Assembly: GCF_027172205.1 (NCBI RefSeq)
Contig: NC_070614.1
Coordinates: 42,771,001-42,835,000 of the forward strand
DNA: 64,000 nucleotides
DNA from: Podarcis raffonei
Lineage: Eukaryota; Chordata; Lepidosauria; Squamata; Lacertidae
Direction of reading: 5' to 3'
Positions 10,649 through 22,439 of the stretch are shown here, one piece after another (position 1 is the stretch's first letter; each line of letters starts with the position of its first letter). A program made the translations under genes and the position numbers. The notes under the pieces were generated by a model. It saw only the letters and a list, made by a program, of their open reading frames with translations. It searched no databases and was not told the DNA's origin.

Positions 10649-12297
10649 CTGGAATCAGATGGATGACTGATCACTGTAAACCGCATAGAGGTTATGTCTG
10701 TCTTCTTGTCTCTCTGTTACCACTGAAAGACAGAGGAAAAGTAAGGAAAAGTGATGTTTCCAGCTTCTCTTTCAGATCACAGTTGATTATAAAAAGTAAA
10801 CATGGTAAATGTATTCAGAATAGTTTGGCTTGGGTTAGTGTAATCTTGAACATATCCAAGGTTGACCCCTTGACCCTTATTGTGAATATTGTTCACAGTC
10901 TTAGTGAAGTATCGTCACTTGGCCGCTGGAACCTGAAATGAGGCATTTAATTCATTGAAATTAAATAGCTGCCCATCAGCCTTTCTCCTAATTTTGCAAT
11001 GATGCTTGTGTGTGTACACACACACATACACACATGCACAATATCTACAAAATGTGAATCTTCGGATAAAGTATATTTAGAAATGCATCCTTTCATAAAG
11101 GATATATTTTAGAAATGTGTATTTTTCAAGAAAATCCATTCAAAAATACTATTTTAAATGGGAGTTTTCTTGTAGCTATTAAAGTACAGTTTAATGCAGA
11201 ATCAAGACTGAACAGACTTATGAATGAGCACCTGCAAAAGTGACATTAACTAGAAATACACTCATCTACCTACAATTTTATTCCTAGTCTACCCCCCCCC
11301 GCACACCACCTTTTGTTCTTTTGCAGATGGGTGACCCCCTCCCAAAAGCTTCTCAGCTCTTTCCTGAGACAAGGAGCAAACATAGACCTGTCAAGCACCT
11401 TGAATGAAAGTCATCCCATCTTACGTTACTAAACAATTTAAATGATACCTTTGGGTGAGATCTATTCCAAAATTCCATATTAGTGCAATACCTTTATTAG
11501 ACCAACCAAAATATCACAAAATAGCATGCAGCCCTTCATGTTCCCCAGAATTCTTCATCAGATTAGATGTCAAGCAAAGTTGTGGGGTAGGGTGCTGGGG
11601 AGAGAGGAAGAAACTTTGGGTGGTGGCAAAGCCATGAGCCTACACCTTGTATAAGAGCCTTAAGATGGAGTGTAGGAAGAAGGAGGAGAGATGTGACTAA
11701 CACTCTTCTCCCATGTTCCATCTTAAGACTCTTTTGAGATGCAGACTCGTGGAGCAGTCAACTCCTCCCTACAGCCCTTTCATTGTGTACCATCAAGCCC
11801 AATGAAGCTTCCACTCTATTTTGTGACATTTCAGTTGACCTAATAAAACTATTGCCCATGTGATTTAGAGATTTTTTTAAAAAGGTCCAGTGAGGTTAGT
11901 TAGTTAGTTAGTTAGTTAAGGTGGTGTCAATTTGCAAGATAAGAGGGTTTGTAGGCTCCAAATGAAGGCAGAGAACCAAATTATTTGGTTTGATTGTTAA
12001 GTAAAAATCAGGGATGCAGCTAGGAATCCCAGAGACATCTCACAGCCTTTCCCAAGTACTCATCTATGTCTCTCTGACCACACACTTCTATAATGATCTA
12101 TCACATTTCCTTGAAGCAGCCTTCAACTCTTTCTAGAAGGTGGCACTCATTCAGATCTGATCCTCCCCAGTTCCACTCCAGTCTCCATTTCTTTACCTCA
12201 GTAGTTTTCGATACATTCCTCCATCCAGCTGAAGGTTCATCACAAATGTTGTGTCAGGATTTGTAGATGGGAACATGTTGCTGTTCCCTCTGCCTTA
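10649..12297 (-). other. Probable 5' intron of the minus-strand OR
   Basis: This spans the coding acceptor at 10649 to the candidate donor at 12297. It holds a CA/TG run near 11010-11040, a decayed dispersed-looking repeat around 11450-11570 and a GTTA microsatellite at 11895-11919. No gene was recognised. Confidence 0.35.
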
Positions 12298-12412
12298 CAC
12301 GGGTGTTCAGTTGTCATAGTCATGGGTTATATGAGAAGAATGAGTCAGTCTTTGTATCTACTACGGAAATCTTGAATGCTCCTATTAAATATTAGGTGTC
12401 CCTTGGGAATGT
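12298..12412 (-). promoter_or_regulatory. Putative promoter and first exon of the OR at 10648
   Basis: Read on the minus strand, ATTCCCAAGGGAC (12410-12398) is a near-perfect EBF consensus (ATTCCCNNGGGAAT). It is followed by AATATTTAA and GCATTCAAG, the same order as upstream of the OR at 5927. A donor-like GTAAGG (12297-12292) follows. EBF and homeodomain sites are established elements of mammalian OR promoters; use here is inferred. Confidence 0.5.
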
Positions 12413-14400
12413 GTCCCTCAAGAACCAATGCCATTAGCTATCAAAAGCCAAGAGACAAGTTACTTCCTTCTACCATGGTGAAAACACAGATAATTTCCAT
12501 TGTTAAAAACCTTTGTTTTCTTTTTGGCTAAACAGGGACTGAATATTCTGATTGTGCTTTGTGTGAATTCATTCTACCCATTTTTGGCTCCGCTGCTGAC
12601 TTGTATTTACCCCCAATTCATTGGACTCTGAGGCAATGTTTGGTTATTTTTAATCACCTTGGATGAAGATTGTGGTGAAAAAAGTTACCTCAACAGGTCT
12701 ATCACACTCTTACCTGCTAACTATGTCTAAAGGGCACCAAATCAATTGTTAAACAGAGGTTTTTGGACATAGCTTCAATGACCTTCATGGGGACCCTGTT
12801 CCCCTCAGTCACTGGGGTTACCATGCCTTCCCTGTAAAGATGGAATACCATACTTGGGATACTTAACAATCCCTAAATATAGAAGGGTTTTCTCTATGGT
12901 AAGGTTTAATGTACTCCCTTCCAATTTATTAGACGGCAAATACAATAAAACACCAATGAACAATGGATACTTCCCTTCTAGCAACACAAAGGTGGATTCT
13001 GTCATCCAAAATGCCCCATTACACAACCCCTCCCTGGCCACTCTTATGAATCTCTTTGCTTCAGGACTCCAAGAAGTCACTCAAAAGGTAAGTGGCAATG
13101 TTATTGAATAAGACCATTGTTATCAGACCACTTATGATTCCTCTATGTCTTATGGTCATTGTGTGCTTTCAGTTGTATTAATGTGCATTTTTATTAATGC
13201 TATTTATTGTTAATGTTTTAAAATGTTATAATGGTGTCTTTACTGCAAATAAATAAAAAGAAGAAGAGTAATCAGATGGGTGCATTGTGTCGTGGAACAG
13301 GTTCTGTGGTGGAATTTGGAATTTGGAGCAAGTTTGAAAGCCCCCACTCTCTGCTTCCTGAAGCCTGAAGCAAAACGAGCCAAACATGCAGAAATCAATT
13401 GTGACCGAAGTAATCTGAAGCACTGATTTAGACCAAGCCTTTGCCCAAATAATCCCACAAAAATAAAGAATATGTTTCACTCACAATATTAAAATAGTAG
13501 CACAGTATGAACCCTTTTACCAGATAGGAATAAAATATTTAAGATGCTTTAATTGACTTTTTAGCTGAAATTTCTTGCACTGCAAGGGGTTGGACCAGAT
13601 TATTTATTTTATTTATTAAGTTTGTATACCTCCCTTCATCAAGCAATCCCAGGACAGTTCACAGAATAAAATGAAAGATAAAACACAATTAGATAATTAA
13701 ACCGAAACAATCTTTGGCGATCTTTAGTATCCCACAGATACATTTAAAAGGCTGTAGGATATTAATCAGCCAAAGGCCTGGTTGAAGAAGAACGTTTTTG
13801 CCTGGCACCTGAAAATATATTATGAAGGCGCCAGGCGAACCTTCCTGAGGAGCCAATTCCACAAACAGGGAGCCACTACAGAAAAGGCCCATCCTTGTGT
13901 TGCCACCCTGTGGACCTCACTTGAAGGCGGCACATGAAGACTTCCCTTCCCTTCCCTGAACCTAAGCTTCATCAATGAACCAAAGCTTTACACACAGAGA
14001 ACCCAAGTTGAAAAACAGGACCAGAGTTTGGGCACAGGCTTTGCTCAGATTCTATATGTTGGCAATCTTATCAGTAAATGTTGGCAATCTTATCAGACCT
14101 AGCTCAGTATTTTTTTATACTCACTTAATAGTGGCTCCCCAGGGCAGGAGCCCCAAATTGAATAAGATATGGGGGGGTAGGTAAGGCCCGCCCCACATAA
14201 TCACATGGCATGGTGCACACACAGCATCTGAATGGCAATGCCCATCAACTTTGGGGGGCCCTGCTCCCCCCCCAAATATTTTGTTGTGGGAGCTGAAGAT
14301 CCCTCAGCCCTTAGGAGTTGGCTCATATGCCCCAGGGCTTCAGCCGGGGTGTTCAGCCCTTTCCAGAGATGCCCTACCACTAACCTATGACCCTTCCCAT
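12413..14400. other. Intergenic with decayed LINE sequence
   Basis: About 13600-13925 reads, on the minus strand, like the 3' part of a CR1/L2-type LINE (TTATTTTATTTATTAAG end, then a GAGCCAATTCCACAAACAGG region). A short direct repeat (TGTTGGCAATCTTATCAG) occurs twice near 14057 and 14080. No gene was recognised. Confidence 0.4.
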
Positions 14401-14493
14401 TGGTTTATTTCTGAATATGATTTGGCCACATGGCACCCCACCAAACTTCCTCAATAGTTTGTGAGTTCCTCCTTAGGTTCTTTTACTCTAAGT

Positions 14494-14722
14494 CAGGGGT
14501 CAGCAAACTTTTTCAGACCTTGTGGGGGGCCAGACTATATATTTTTTTTAAAAAAATAATGAACGAATTCCTATGCCCCACAAATAACCCAGAGATGCAT
14601 TTTAAATAAAAGGACACATTCTACTCATGTAAAAACACGCTGATTCCTGGACTGTCTGCAGGCCGGATTTAGAAGGCAATTGGGCTGGATCCGGCCCCTG
14701 GGCCTTAGTTTGCCTACCCATT
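14494..14722 (+). mobile_element. hAT-type MITE with 8-bp target duplication
   Basis: It begins CAGGGGTCAGCAAAC and ends in the degraded complement TTTGCCTACCCA. It is flanked by the direct repeat CTCTAAGT at 14486-14493 and 14723-14730, and 8-bp duplications are the hAT hallmark. The paralogous unit has no insertion at the matching place (about 19885). Confidence 0.85.
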
Positions 14723-15020
14723 CTCTAAGTGTTCCACAGCCTTAACCATAGTAATACACAAAGGATTATAATCAATGACTTTTCTATTTCCTTTAGTTAG
14801 TGATCTTGTTTTATTTGTGATGCTGCTTGTATTTTAAAATTTATCTCAAAATAGAAATCCACTTTTAATTTAAAAAATTAAAAAGAAAGAGAAGCACCTT
14901 CCAATAACCCAATTTGGAGGGTTTGGGATGTTAGCAAACTAAGATATTATAAATTATAAGGTCTTCCGCAATCTCTGAGGAGCTCTTGCTTTGAAGAAAA
15001 ACAGAATTACTCTCGATAGG

Positions 15021-15178
15021 GCAATTCCCAAGAGTGCTTCCTTTCTTCAATTAAAACCTATGCAAATCTTTTCAAATAATGCTCTGAGCTTAGCATGGCA
15101 CCCGCAACTAAGGTTTTCAGACACACCCTGCAGTGCAGTCCTTTATTTCTCAGTTACCAAAGCCAGTTCTGAGCAGGT
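15021..15178 (+). promoter_or_regulatory. Putative promoter and first exon of the OR at 15666
   Basis: A decayed EBF-like AATTCCCAAGAG (15023-15034) and CAATTAAAA (about 15048-15056) precede a stretch conserved in the sister unit (CAAAGCCAGTTCTGAG versus its counterpart near 20289). It ends in a donor-like CAG|GTACAA at 15177. The inferred intron is about 0.5 kb. Confidence 0.35.
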
Positions 15179-15665
15179 ACAATGACAAAATTAAATATCC
15201 GTGGGCTCTAAATACTGAGACTTTATCTGCATCAGGTCTTTGGATGGTTGGACCAGCTTTCTGTGTGCTGTTGAGTTGAACGCTTTGTTGCCTTGGAGGA
15301 CAATTTTTTTCTCGACCCAAATTCATGTTGCTGTCATCTACTTGCTTGAAAGTTGATATACATTCTTCAGAAATCCTCAATGTGAAGAGGTACTGAGACA
15401 TTTCAAACACAGCAGTAGATGAAAAAGGGTTCCAGAGAAACTTCTTTAACCCTCCCTTTCTCCACCCAGCACAGTAGTTCTACCCTACTGGTATTCTTCT
15501 TCTGCAACAGATTAACAGATACCAGTCCTTATCTCGGAAATAGCTTAATGCTGAGGACAACTCTTGCCACATCAACAGAGACTTCATCCATTCCAAACAT
15601 TAGATTAACATTTTAACACTTGATAATTCGAGGCTAGCTTCCAGGCAGTTTTGTGTGTGATCCAG

Positions 15666-16604
15666 ATGGAGCTGGCCAATGGCACCATGGTGCAGGAATT
15701 CATTCTGCTGGGCTTCCAAGTTGGACCACAGGGACGCCTGCTCCTTCTCATCTTCTTCACAGCAGTCTACACCCTCACGTTGGCTGAGAACTTCATCATC
15801 ATCATGATAGTGGTTCATGATGCTCGCCTGGCTCGCCTGCCCATGTACATCTTGCTGAGCAACTTCTCCTGGCTGGAGATGTGTTATGTGACGTCCACTG
15901 CACCACGGATGCTCTTTGACTTGTCCTTCCCAGGTGGGGTCATCTCCTTCCATGCTTGCTTCCTCCAGTTTTACATCTATTTCTCCCTTGGTACTTCTGA
16001 ATGCCTGTTCCTCTCAGCCATGGCCTTGGACCGTTTTTTGGCCATCTGCCACCCACTGCGCTACCCACAAATTATGACCCCAGATTTCTGCTATGTCCTG
16101 GTGGCTGCATGTTGGATTTTCGGTTTCCTGTGCTACATTGTACCAGTGTTTTTGATCTCCAGGTTGTCCTTCTGTGGCTCCAATATACTTGATCACTTTG
16201 TGTGTGACTCTGACCAACTCTTAGCAGTGGCCTGTCCTCCCCTGGGGTACCTCCCCCTCTTCTGCTTCATTGTCACCTCTTGTGTGATTATGGTCACCTT
16301 CCTTTTCATTGTGGTCTCCTATGCATGTGTAGTATTCACCCTGGCAAAAAGATCCAAGGAGAGCACTGGCATCAAGGGTTTTTCTACAGTGTCTTCCCAC
16401 CTAGCAGTGGTGGCATTCTTTTATGGATCTGTGGCGGCTCTGTATCTAGGGCACAGTGGAGAGAGTCACAGCGACAACACGAAAGTGATGACTCTATTTT
16501 ATGCTTCTCTGGTCCCTATGCTCAACCCCCTCATCTACTGTCTCAGGAATAATCAAGTGAAAGAAGCATTGTTCCAGTTGTTGAGAACAAAGAGGGTGAT
16601 GTAG
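15666..16604 (+). CDS. Olfactory receptor, class II, family-11-like (312 aa)
   Basis: An intact OR. It shows N5-G-T, PMY 59-61, C98, LDRFLAIC 121-128 (Phe instead of the DRY tyrosine), loop-2 cysteines 170/180/190 in FCGSNILDHFVCD context, KGFST for the usual KAFST, and NPLIYCLRN 288-296. TM1 has AEN. The start at 15666 abuts an acceptor (GTGTGATCCAG); the longer frame from 15651 uses intron sequence. Its tandem sister is at 21083. Residues 1-143 differ at a single position, the remainder at about 24, which suggests gene conversion of the 5' half. A likely poly(A) signal is AATAAA at 16693. Confidence 0.95.
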   Translation: MELANGTMVQEFILLGFQVGPQGRLLLLIFFTAVYTLTLAENFIIIMIVVHDARLARLPMYILLSNFSWLEMCYVTSTAPRMLFDLSFPGGVISFHACFLQFYIYFSLGTSECLFLSAMALDRFLAICHPLRYPQIMTPDFCYVLVAACWIFGFLCYIVPVFLISRLSFCGSNILDHFVCDSDQLLAVACPPLGYLPLFCFIVTSCVIMVTFLFIVVSYACVVFTLAKRSKESTGIKGFSTVSSHLAVVAFFYGSVAALYLGHSGESHSDNTKVMTLFYASLVPMLNPLIYCLRNNQVKEALFQLLRTKRVM

Positions 16605-18249
16605 GAAAGTGGAGGGGAAAGGGATGTATTTTATCTGGAGTAAAAGTGGGAGGGTGGGTGACTTGCAAGGAATTGTTTTGGGATCAGATAGGCAATAAAG
16701 GATATACCAAGTGTGTACTTCAACATGTTTTATTGGTAGATGAGAATATGAAGCAGAAAGCACAGAAAAGCAGATATAACATATCATCCTTTCAGTTGCT
16801 GGGAGATCATCTCCTGTGCAATGGTACAAAACTCCTGAGAGTGAAGTTACATCCTCTCAAGTCCTTCCTATTCTCAAGGTCTGTCTGACAACTTCACTCA
16901 GCTTTATATACAGTTTTCATGTCTTAAGATGAAGCTACCTAATCTTCTACCTTAATGGCTGCTAAGTGCAGAGCCAATGTGTGACTTTAAAGGACTGGCT
17001 GATAGCCAAGGAGAAAGCTCAATTTCCTGTGCTAACCCTATGCACTTAAGGTAACTGGCAGCTGTTCAGTGCTATAATTCAGTAACCAGGAAGGAAAACC
17101 CACAACTGCTCTTCCTGGTCTTAACCAGAAACCCAGTAGCCCTTAATCATGAGCTAATACATATCTATGCCCTATTAACTCCTTAAAGGATACAGCCTAG
17201 AAGGATTTTTATATTAGTAACTAAGCAGTTTCATGCCCCTATATTGGTCCTACATAAGGCACAAAGAAATTACTTGTTGGATGCAATCGAACTCCTCATG
17301 ATCTCACTATCCCTTGAGTTTCCAGTACGGTGGGGCCAGCTCTGCTTTCTTTAGCTTTGATTATTCATTTAGCTTCCATCACTGTTGAATACATTTTTGT
17401 TCCGGCAGACTTTCGTAGATGAATAAGTGAGTCTTTACCATTAGTTAGGCTCCTAATCCTGTTTTAAATGTATTTGTTGTACTTCTGTTTTTAATGTCTT
17501 TTAACTCTCTTTAAATCACATTGAGATGGTGGTTTGAAAGACAAGTAACATATTAATTGTATTTCTACGAATAGCAACAACAATTTTATGGTCTTGCCTA
17601 TAGGAAATCCACATTATGGATCTGGTGAAGTGTTGTAGCTCAGTGGAAGAGTATTGACTGCGTACAGAAGGTTCCGGGTCCAATAAAAAGCATCTCCAGG
17701 CGATTGAGACAGACACTTGCCTGAAATCCAGGAGAGCTACTGCCAAACAATGTAAACAGTACTTTGTTAGGTGGAAGAATGACCTGACTCAGTATAAGGC
17801 AGCTGCCTATGTTTCTATTGCTGCTGTTGTGTAATTGAGGTGGGAGTTGGATAATTTGTCTGTTGATTTATGCTGCATTTTACTTCATTCATTGTATCCT
17901 GTCCTGAGAACTTTGGCTGAAGGGCCATCTAAATAAAACAATGAAATTAAGAGTAATTCCCAGGGTTTGTTTATTCCACTTTTCTTTTTTCTAGTTGTTA
18001 ATTTCCCAAGCCCTTCACTATTGAGTCCTCTGGGTGGGGTGGTTTCCTCCTGGGATTTTTGGATCTGTCTATTTAGTCTGCATTCTATCACTATGCTTAG
18101 AGGTGAGTTAAGGGAATCATGTACCTGGGTCAAGGATAGGGGGAAGAGGGGAGAAGGGTTGCCACCCTTGTGATGGTACCAGTGATTGAAGGTATATGGG
18201 GGATGGGACAAGAGGGGACTAGTTATATCAAAAACCTAGTCCCTTCTTC
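16605..18249. other. 3' flank of the OR at 15666
   Basis: It shares blocks with the flank of the sister OR: the region after the SINE at 17820 matches that after 22380, and about 17930-18040 matches about 23810-23930. A tRNA-derived SINE lies at 17624-17820. No further gene was seen. Confidence 0.5.
17624..17820 (+). mobile_element. tRNA-derived SINE
   Basis: TGTAGCTCAGTGGAAGAG is a tRNA-like A-box region. It ends with the family's CAGTATAAGGCAGCTGCCTA tail. It appears to sit at the same place as the SINE at 22210 in the sister unit, so it predates that duplication. Confidence 0.8.
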
Positions 18250-19050
18250 TTTACCCACTATATCTCAGAATGTGGGGATGCTGGTCAGCTGACCCCCTAG
18301 TCAAGTATTGTTGCTTAATACCAAGTCTGCCCAGAAGGAAATATCTATCCAAAATTTGATAATGGATGAGGGAGGTAACTTGGCCTCTACAACTGAGACC
18401 TGGTGGCCCTCTGCTACTCCAGCAGTGTCCACTCTTGTACTCAATGCAGCACCAACCACCTGATATCATACATAGCAATTCTATCTCCCTCACTATGAGA
18501 GTAATTTACACAGTGTCTGGGTTTGAGGGATTGTTTGGGATTGTGTTGGGCCAGAGAGACAGAATGAGGGTGTTGTTTGTCTTCCATTCACTCCACAGTA
18601 CTATAACCTCCCTAACTGTGCTGGTAGAGGTGGTCTTAGATGCCGTGTTGGATAACCCAATCACAGTAGTGTTGAGGGACTTCAATAGCCTTGCTGAGGC
18701 TGCCTCAAATGTGCAGTCTCATGACTTCATGGCCTCTATGACAAATATGGGGCTGTTTCAGAACTTCTCTGGTCCAACACATGCTGCTGCACAAATCCTT
18801 GATGTTGTATTTGCCACAAAGTGGGGTTGGGGAACATATTCCCAACTGAGCTTTGGGCTGAAAATGTCTACTTTGTGCTGTAGGAGTGGATCAATTCCTG
18901 AATTCTTTGAAGGTCTTTTCATATGACATGGCTGGTGCTCCTATTGGGGCTTATTTCACACTGTAGCTTGGTGAGATGGATCAAACCATGGACCCTATAG
19001 CTCCTGAGTGCCCTGATCATTGCTGTGGAGTGGAGCAAGTTGATCTCTTT
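18250..19050 (+). mobile_element. LINE fragment, endonuclease region
   Basis: The frame around 18366-18926 contains VLRDFNSLAEAAS...SHDFMASMTNMGL and SGPTHAAAQILDVVF. These match the C-terminal part of the APE-type endonuclease of CR1/L2-like LINE ORF2 (canonical GDFN...SGPTH...LDLVF). The canonical GDFN is RDFN here. It is a decayed fragment. Confidence 0.7.
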
Positions 19051-19364
19051 GGTAGTCTTGTGACCTGATTACACATGAGATGAAACAGAAGGGTTGACAG
19101 GCAGAGTGCAGGTAGCATACATCTCAGCCTGTATCTGACTGAACAGATATGAAGTCACATTACTGTGCCTTTCACATGGATGGGACATCAGTAAAGAAAG
19201 TATCTGTCCACCGCTACTTGTTTCCACAAGTCTTGTAGTTTGTTAAGGGTGCTAGGAATTATAGCTCTGGGAAGTGTTAATTATGGTTCCCAGATTCTGT
19301 GGGGGAAGCCATGATTATTAAATTTCCATAGAATTTCTGTAAAATGTACGGTAGGGTGGAACTC

Positions 19365-19601
19365 AGAGTTCCCAGAGAGAGCAGCTCCTGTCTTCTGGAA
19401 TTCCCTCCCCACAGAGCTGCATCACTATACAGCATTTGGTGAATGCTGAAGAGACACCTACTTACCCTGGTTTCACTAGACTCACCCTTTTGCTTTGATT
19501 CCAATTTGGTTTAACTGTGTATACAATGTTAAATGGTTGTAAGCCACCCTGGGATTGGCTGGTGAATGCAGGATAATAAATTTGATGATGATGATGATGA
19601 T
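19365..19601 (+). mobile_element. LINE 3' end with (GAT)n tail
   Basis: A frame reading VFWNSLPTELHHYTAF, then a 3' untranslated region with GTAAGCCACCCTGGG and a GAT microsatellite at about 19580-19601. Typical of CR1/L2-like LINE tails in squamates. Confidence 0.65.
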
Positions 19602-19605
19602 GATA

Positions 19606-19774
19606 TACTGAATCAGACCTTTGGTTCATCTAGGCTGGTATTCTCTATACATACTTGACAGGGGCTCTTCAGAGCTTCTGCCAAGGGTCTTCAGCCCTGT
19701 CTGAAGATGCCAGGGACCGAACGTGGGACCCTTTGCATTCAAGCATGTACTCTACCTCTGAGCCTTGCCCCTTC
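19606..19774 (-). mobile_element. tRNA-derived SINE (reverse)
   Basis: The reverse complement carries the same tRNA-like head and tail as the copy at 17624, directly abutting the LINE tail before it. Confidence 0.75.
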
Positions 19775-20205
19775 ACCAAAAAAACCCCCAAAACATTTGT
19801 TTTCAGACTATGATCTGGCTACATAACTTACACAACCAAACATCCTCAATAGTTTGCAAATTCCTCCTTAGACTGTTTTACTCTAATTGTCCCTCAGGTT
19901 TCCACACAATTCTCTAAGGAGTCTAATCAGTGACTTTCTTATTTCCCTTAACCAGTGGTCTTGTTTTATTTGTTGTTTGTGTTCTACCCTTTTTGCTGTC
20001 TGTATTTTAAGCTTTATTTAAACATAGAAATCCATTTTTACTTAAGAGAAAAAAAAGAAAAAGAGAGCAAATACCAGTAGTTTCCAATTCATCCAATGTG
20101 GAGGATTCAGCACGTAAGTAAACAAAGCTACTATACATTACAAGTTCTTCAGAAATCCCCAAGGAGACCTTGTTTTGAAGGGAAACAGAATTAGCTTTGA
20201 TAGGC

Positions 20206-20310
20206 AAGCTCCCAAGAGTCCTTCCTTTCTTGAATGAAAACTTCAGCAAACCTTTAAAATAAATGCAGTCTTTTCTTTCTCAACTACCAAAGCCAGCCCT
20301 GAGCTAAAGG
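20206..20310 (+). promoter_or_regulatory. Putative promoter region of the OR at 21083
   Basis: Paralogous to 15021-15178. The EBF-like site has decayed to GCTCCCAAGAG (20208-20218), and GAATGAAAAC replaces the AATTAAAA site. The donor seen in the sister copy is not conserved, so the first exon cannot be placed. Confidence 0.25.
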
Positions 20311-21082
20311 ATGAAGTATCTGAGCACCATGAATACTGGGACTTTATCTGCACCAGGTCTTTGGTTTGTTGGAGGAGGTTTCTGTGTGCTATTAAGGTAC
20401 AGAAACATTGGGTTATTCCCAAACCAAGAAGGGGTGTGGTGGGAATTTTAGAAGGCTAGGTTTTTTAAGATGCAACCTGTGACAATTCCAGTACTTTTGA
20501 TGCTTCAGAGGACAAAGACAGCTGAAACAAATTCATATTGTTATATTCTACTTGCTTAACATACCATAAACAATGTTTGGGCAGAAAGAAGGCTGGGAGA
20601 TTTTTGGTCAGTTTTACGTTGGCCATCAGTGAGTGTTGATTACTAGGAGGTTTGTAATGAATACTGGACCTGACTACTGATTCAGAAAGTTATTTATATT
20701 CTCAAGCAAAACTGCATTCTCAGGAGTGCCTGAAAGCCACTGTATAATTGTCCAGAGATCCTCAATGTGAACTTTGCCTGCTATATTTAAAGCATATTAG
20801 TAGATTAAAAAGGAATCTAAAGGAAAAAAGGATTCTAAAGTCAGCCCACCCCTGCCACCTCAATGTTTAAAGCATATTAGATTTAAAAAGGATTCGAAAG
20901 GAATACATCACTCAGAAGTGAAGTCAGTCCACCCCTGCCACTTCAATTATAGGTAAACAAAATTGTTAACTTTCCCTTCGTCCAGCCACCACAAAGGCTT
21001 TCTCCATTCCAAACATTAGATAACCTTAGTTTACCACTGAAAATGCAAGACTAGCCTCCAGGCGGTTTTGTGTGTGATCCAG

Positions 21083-22021
21083 ATGGAGCTGGCCAATGGG
21101 ACCATGGTGCAGGAATTCATTCTGGTGGGCTTCCAAGTTGGACCACAGGGACGCCTGCTCCTTCTCATCTTCTTCACAGCAGTCTACACCCTCACGTTGG
21201 CTGAGAACTTCATCATCATCATGATCGTGGTTCATGATGCTCGCCTGGCTCGCCTGCCCATGTACATCTTGCTGAGCAACTTCTCCTGGCTGGAGATGTG
21301 TTATGTCACTTCCACTGCACCACGGATGCTCTTTGACTTGTCCTTCCCAGGTGGGGTCATCTCCTTCCATGCTTGCTTCCTCCAGTTTTACATCTATTTC
21401 TCCCTTGGTACTTCTGAATGCCTGTTCCTGTCAGCCATGGCCTTGGACCGATTTTTGGCCATCTGCCACCCACTGCGCTACCCACAAATTATGACCCCAG
21501 ATTTCTGCTATGCCCTGGTGGCTGCATGTTGGATTTTCGGTTTCCTGTGCTACATTGCACCAGTGTTTTTGATCTCCAGGCTGTCCTTCTGTGGCTCCAA
21601 TATACTTGATCACTTTGTGTGTGACTCTGGTCAACTCCTTTCTGTGGCCTGTCCTCCACTTGGGCACCTCCCCCTCTTCTGCTTCCTTGTCAGCTCTTCT
21701 GTGATTCTGGTTACTTTCCTGTTCATTGTGGTCTCCTATGCATGTGTAGTATTCACCCTGGTGAAAACATCTAATGAGAGCACTGGTATCAAGGGTTTTT
21801 CTACAGTGTCTTCCCACCTAGCAGTGGTGACACTCTTTTATGGATCTGTGGCAGCTATGTATATAGGGCACAGTGGAGAGAGTCACAGTGACAACGCTAA
21901 AGTGATGGCTCTCTTCTATACTGCTTTTGCTCCTATGCTCAACCCCCTCATCTACTGTCTCAGGAATGATCAGGTGAAGGAAGCATTGTTCCGGTTGTTG
22001 AGAACAAAGAGGGTAATGTAG
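21083..22021 (+). CDS. Olfactory receptor, class II, family-11-like (312 aa)
   Basis: An intact tandem sister of the OR at 15666. It has the same landmarks: N5-G-T, PMY 59-61, C98, LDRF at 121-124, loop-2 cysteines 170/180/190, KGFST and NPLIYCLRN near the end. Start at 21083, immediately after the acceptor GTGATCCAG; the frame from 21068 is intronic. About 25 of 312 residues differ from the sister, nearly all beyond residue 143, in TM4-TM7 where ligand contacts are expected. AATAAA lies at 22056, only 35 bases past the stop; the sister has AGTAAA there. Confidence 0.95.
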   Translation: MELANGTMVQEFILVGFQVGPQGRLLLLIFFTAVYTLTLAENFIIIMIVVHDARLARLPMYILLSNFSWLEMCYVTSTAPRMLFDLSFPGGVISFHACFLQFYIYFSLGTSECLFLSAMALDRFLAICHPLRYPQIMTPDFCYALVAACWIFGFLCYIAPVFLISRLSFCGSNILDHFVCDSGQLLSVACPPLGHLPLFCFLVSSSVILVTFLFIVVSYACVVFTLVKTSNESTGIKGFSTVSSHLAVVTLFYGSVAAMYIGHSGESHSDNAKVMALFYTAFAPMLNPLIYCLRNDQVKEALFRLLRTKRVM

Positions 22022-22209
22022 GAAAGTGGAGGGGGAAGGGAGGTATTTTATCTGGAATAAAAGCCAAAGGTAGGAGGGTGGGCTTATTTGTTGTTTTGTG
22101 TTTTTAATTGCTTACAATGTTTCGAGACTTCAATTCAATATATAAATTAACTGTAACAAGATGAAGAGCAATCATTTTATGGTCCATGTTATTTTATTAC
22201 TACTACCTT

Positions 22210-22381
22210 GTTTGGGCAAAGGGTTCTAGCTTTTGCATGCAAAGGGATTCTGCCTTATTCCCTGGCATCTCCATGTAGCTGGGAGAGACGCTTGCCTGAA
22301 ATCCTGGAGAGCTGCTGCCAGTCAATGTATTACATGGACCAATGATCTGACTTAGTCTAAGGCAGTTTTAAATGTTCCTAT
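22210..22381 (+). mobile_element. tRNA-derived SINE, degraded
   Basis: The head is poorly preserved. The body has GGAGAGACGCTTGCCTGAAA and GGAGAGCTGCTGCCAGTCAA, and the tail has GACTTAGTCTAAGGCAG. It matches the SINE at 17624 in position within the duplicated unit. Confidence 0.7.
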
Positions 22382-22439
22382 TGCTGCTACTGTGTAATTG
22401 AGGTGGGAGATTTGTAAATTTATTATTGATTTATGCTGG

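Noticed and set aside
15600-15953. 117-codon minus-strand frame, with a near copy at 21026-21370
   Set aside because: Antisense shadow of two near-identical OR genes. The similarity is explained by the sense strand, and no family is recognisable.
18366-18926. 186-codon frame as a host gene
   Set aside because: Its RDFN...SGPTH...LDVVF content marks it as LINE endonuclease residue.
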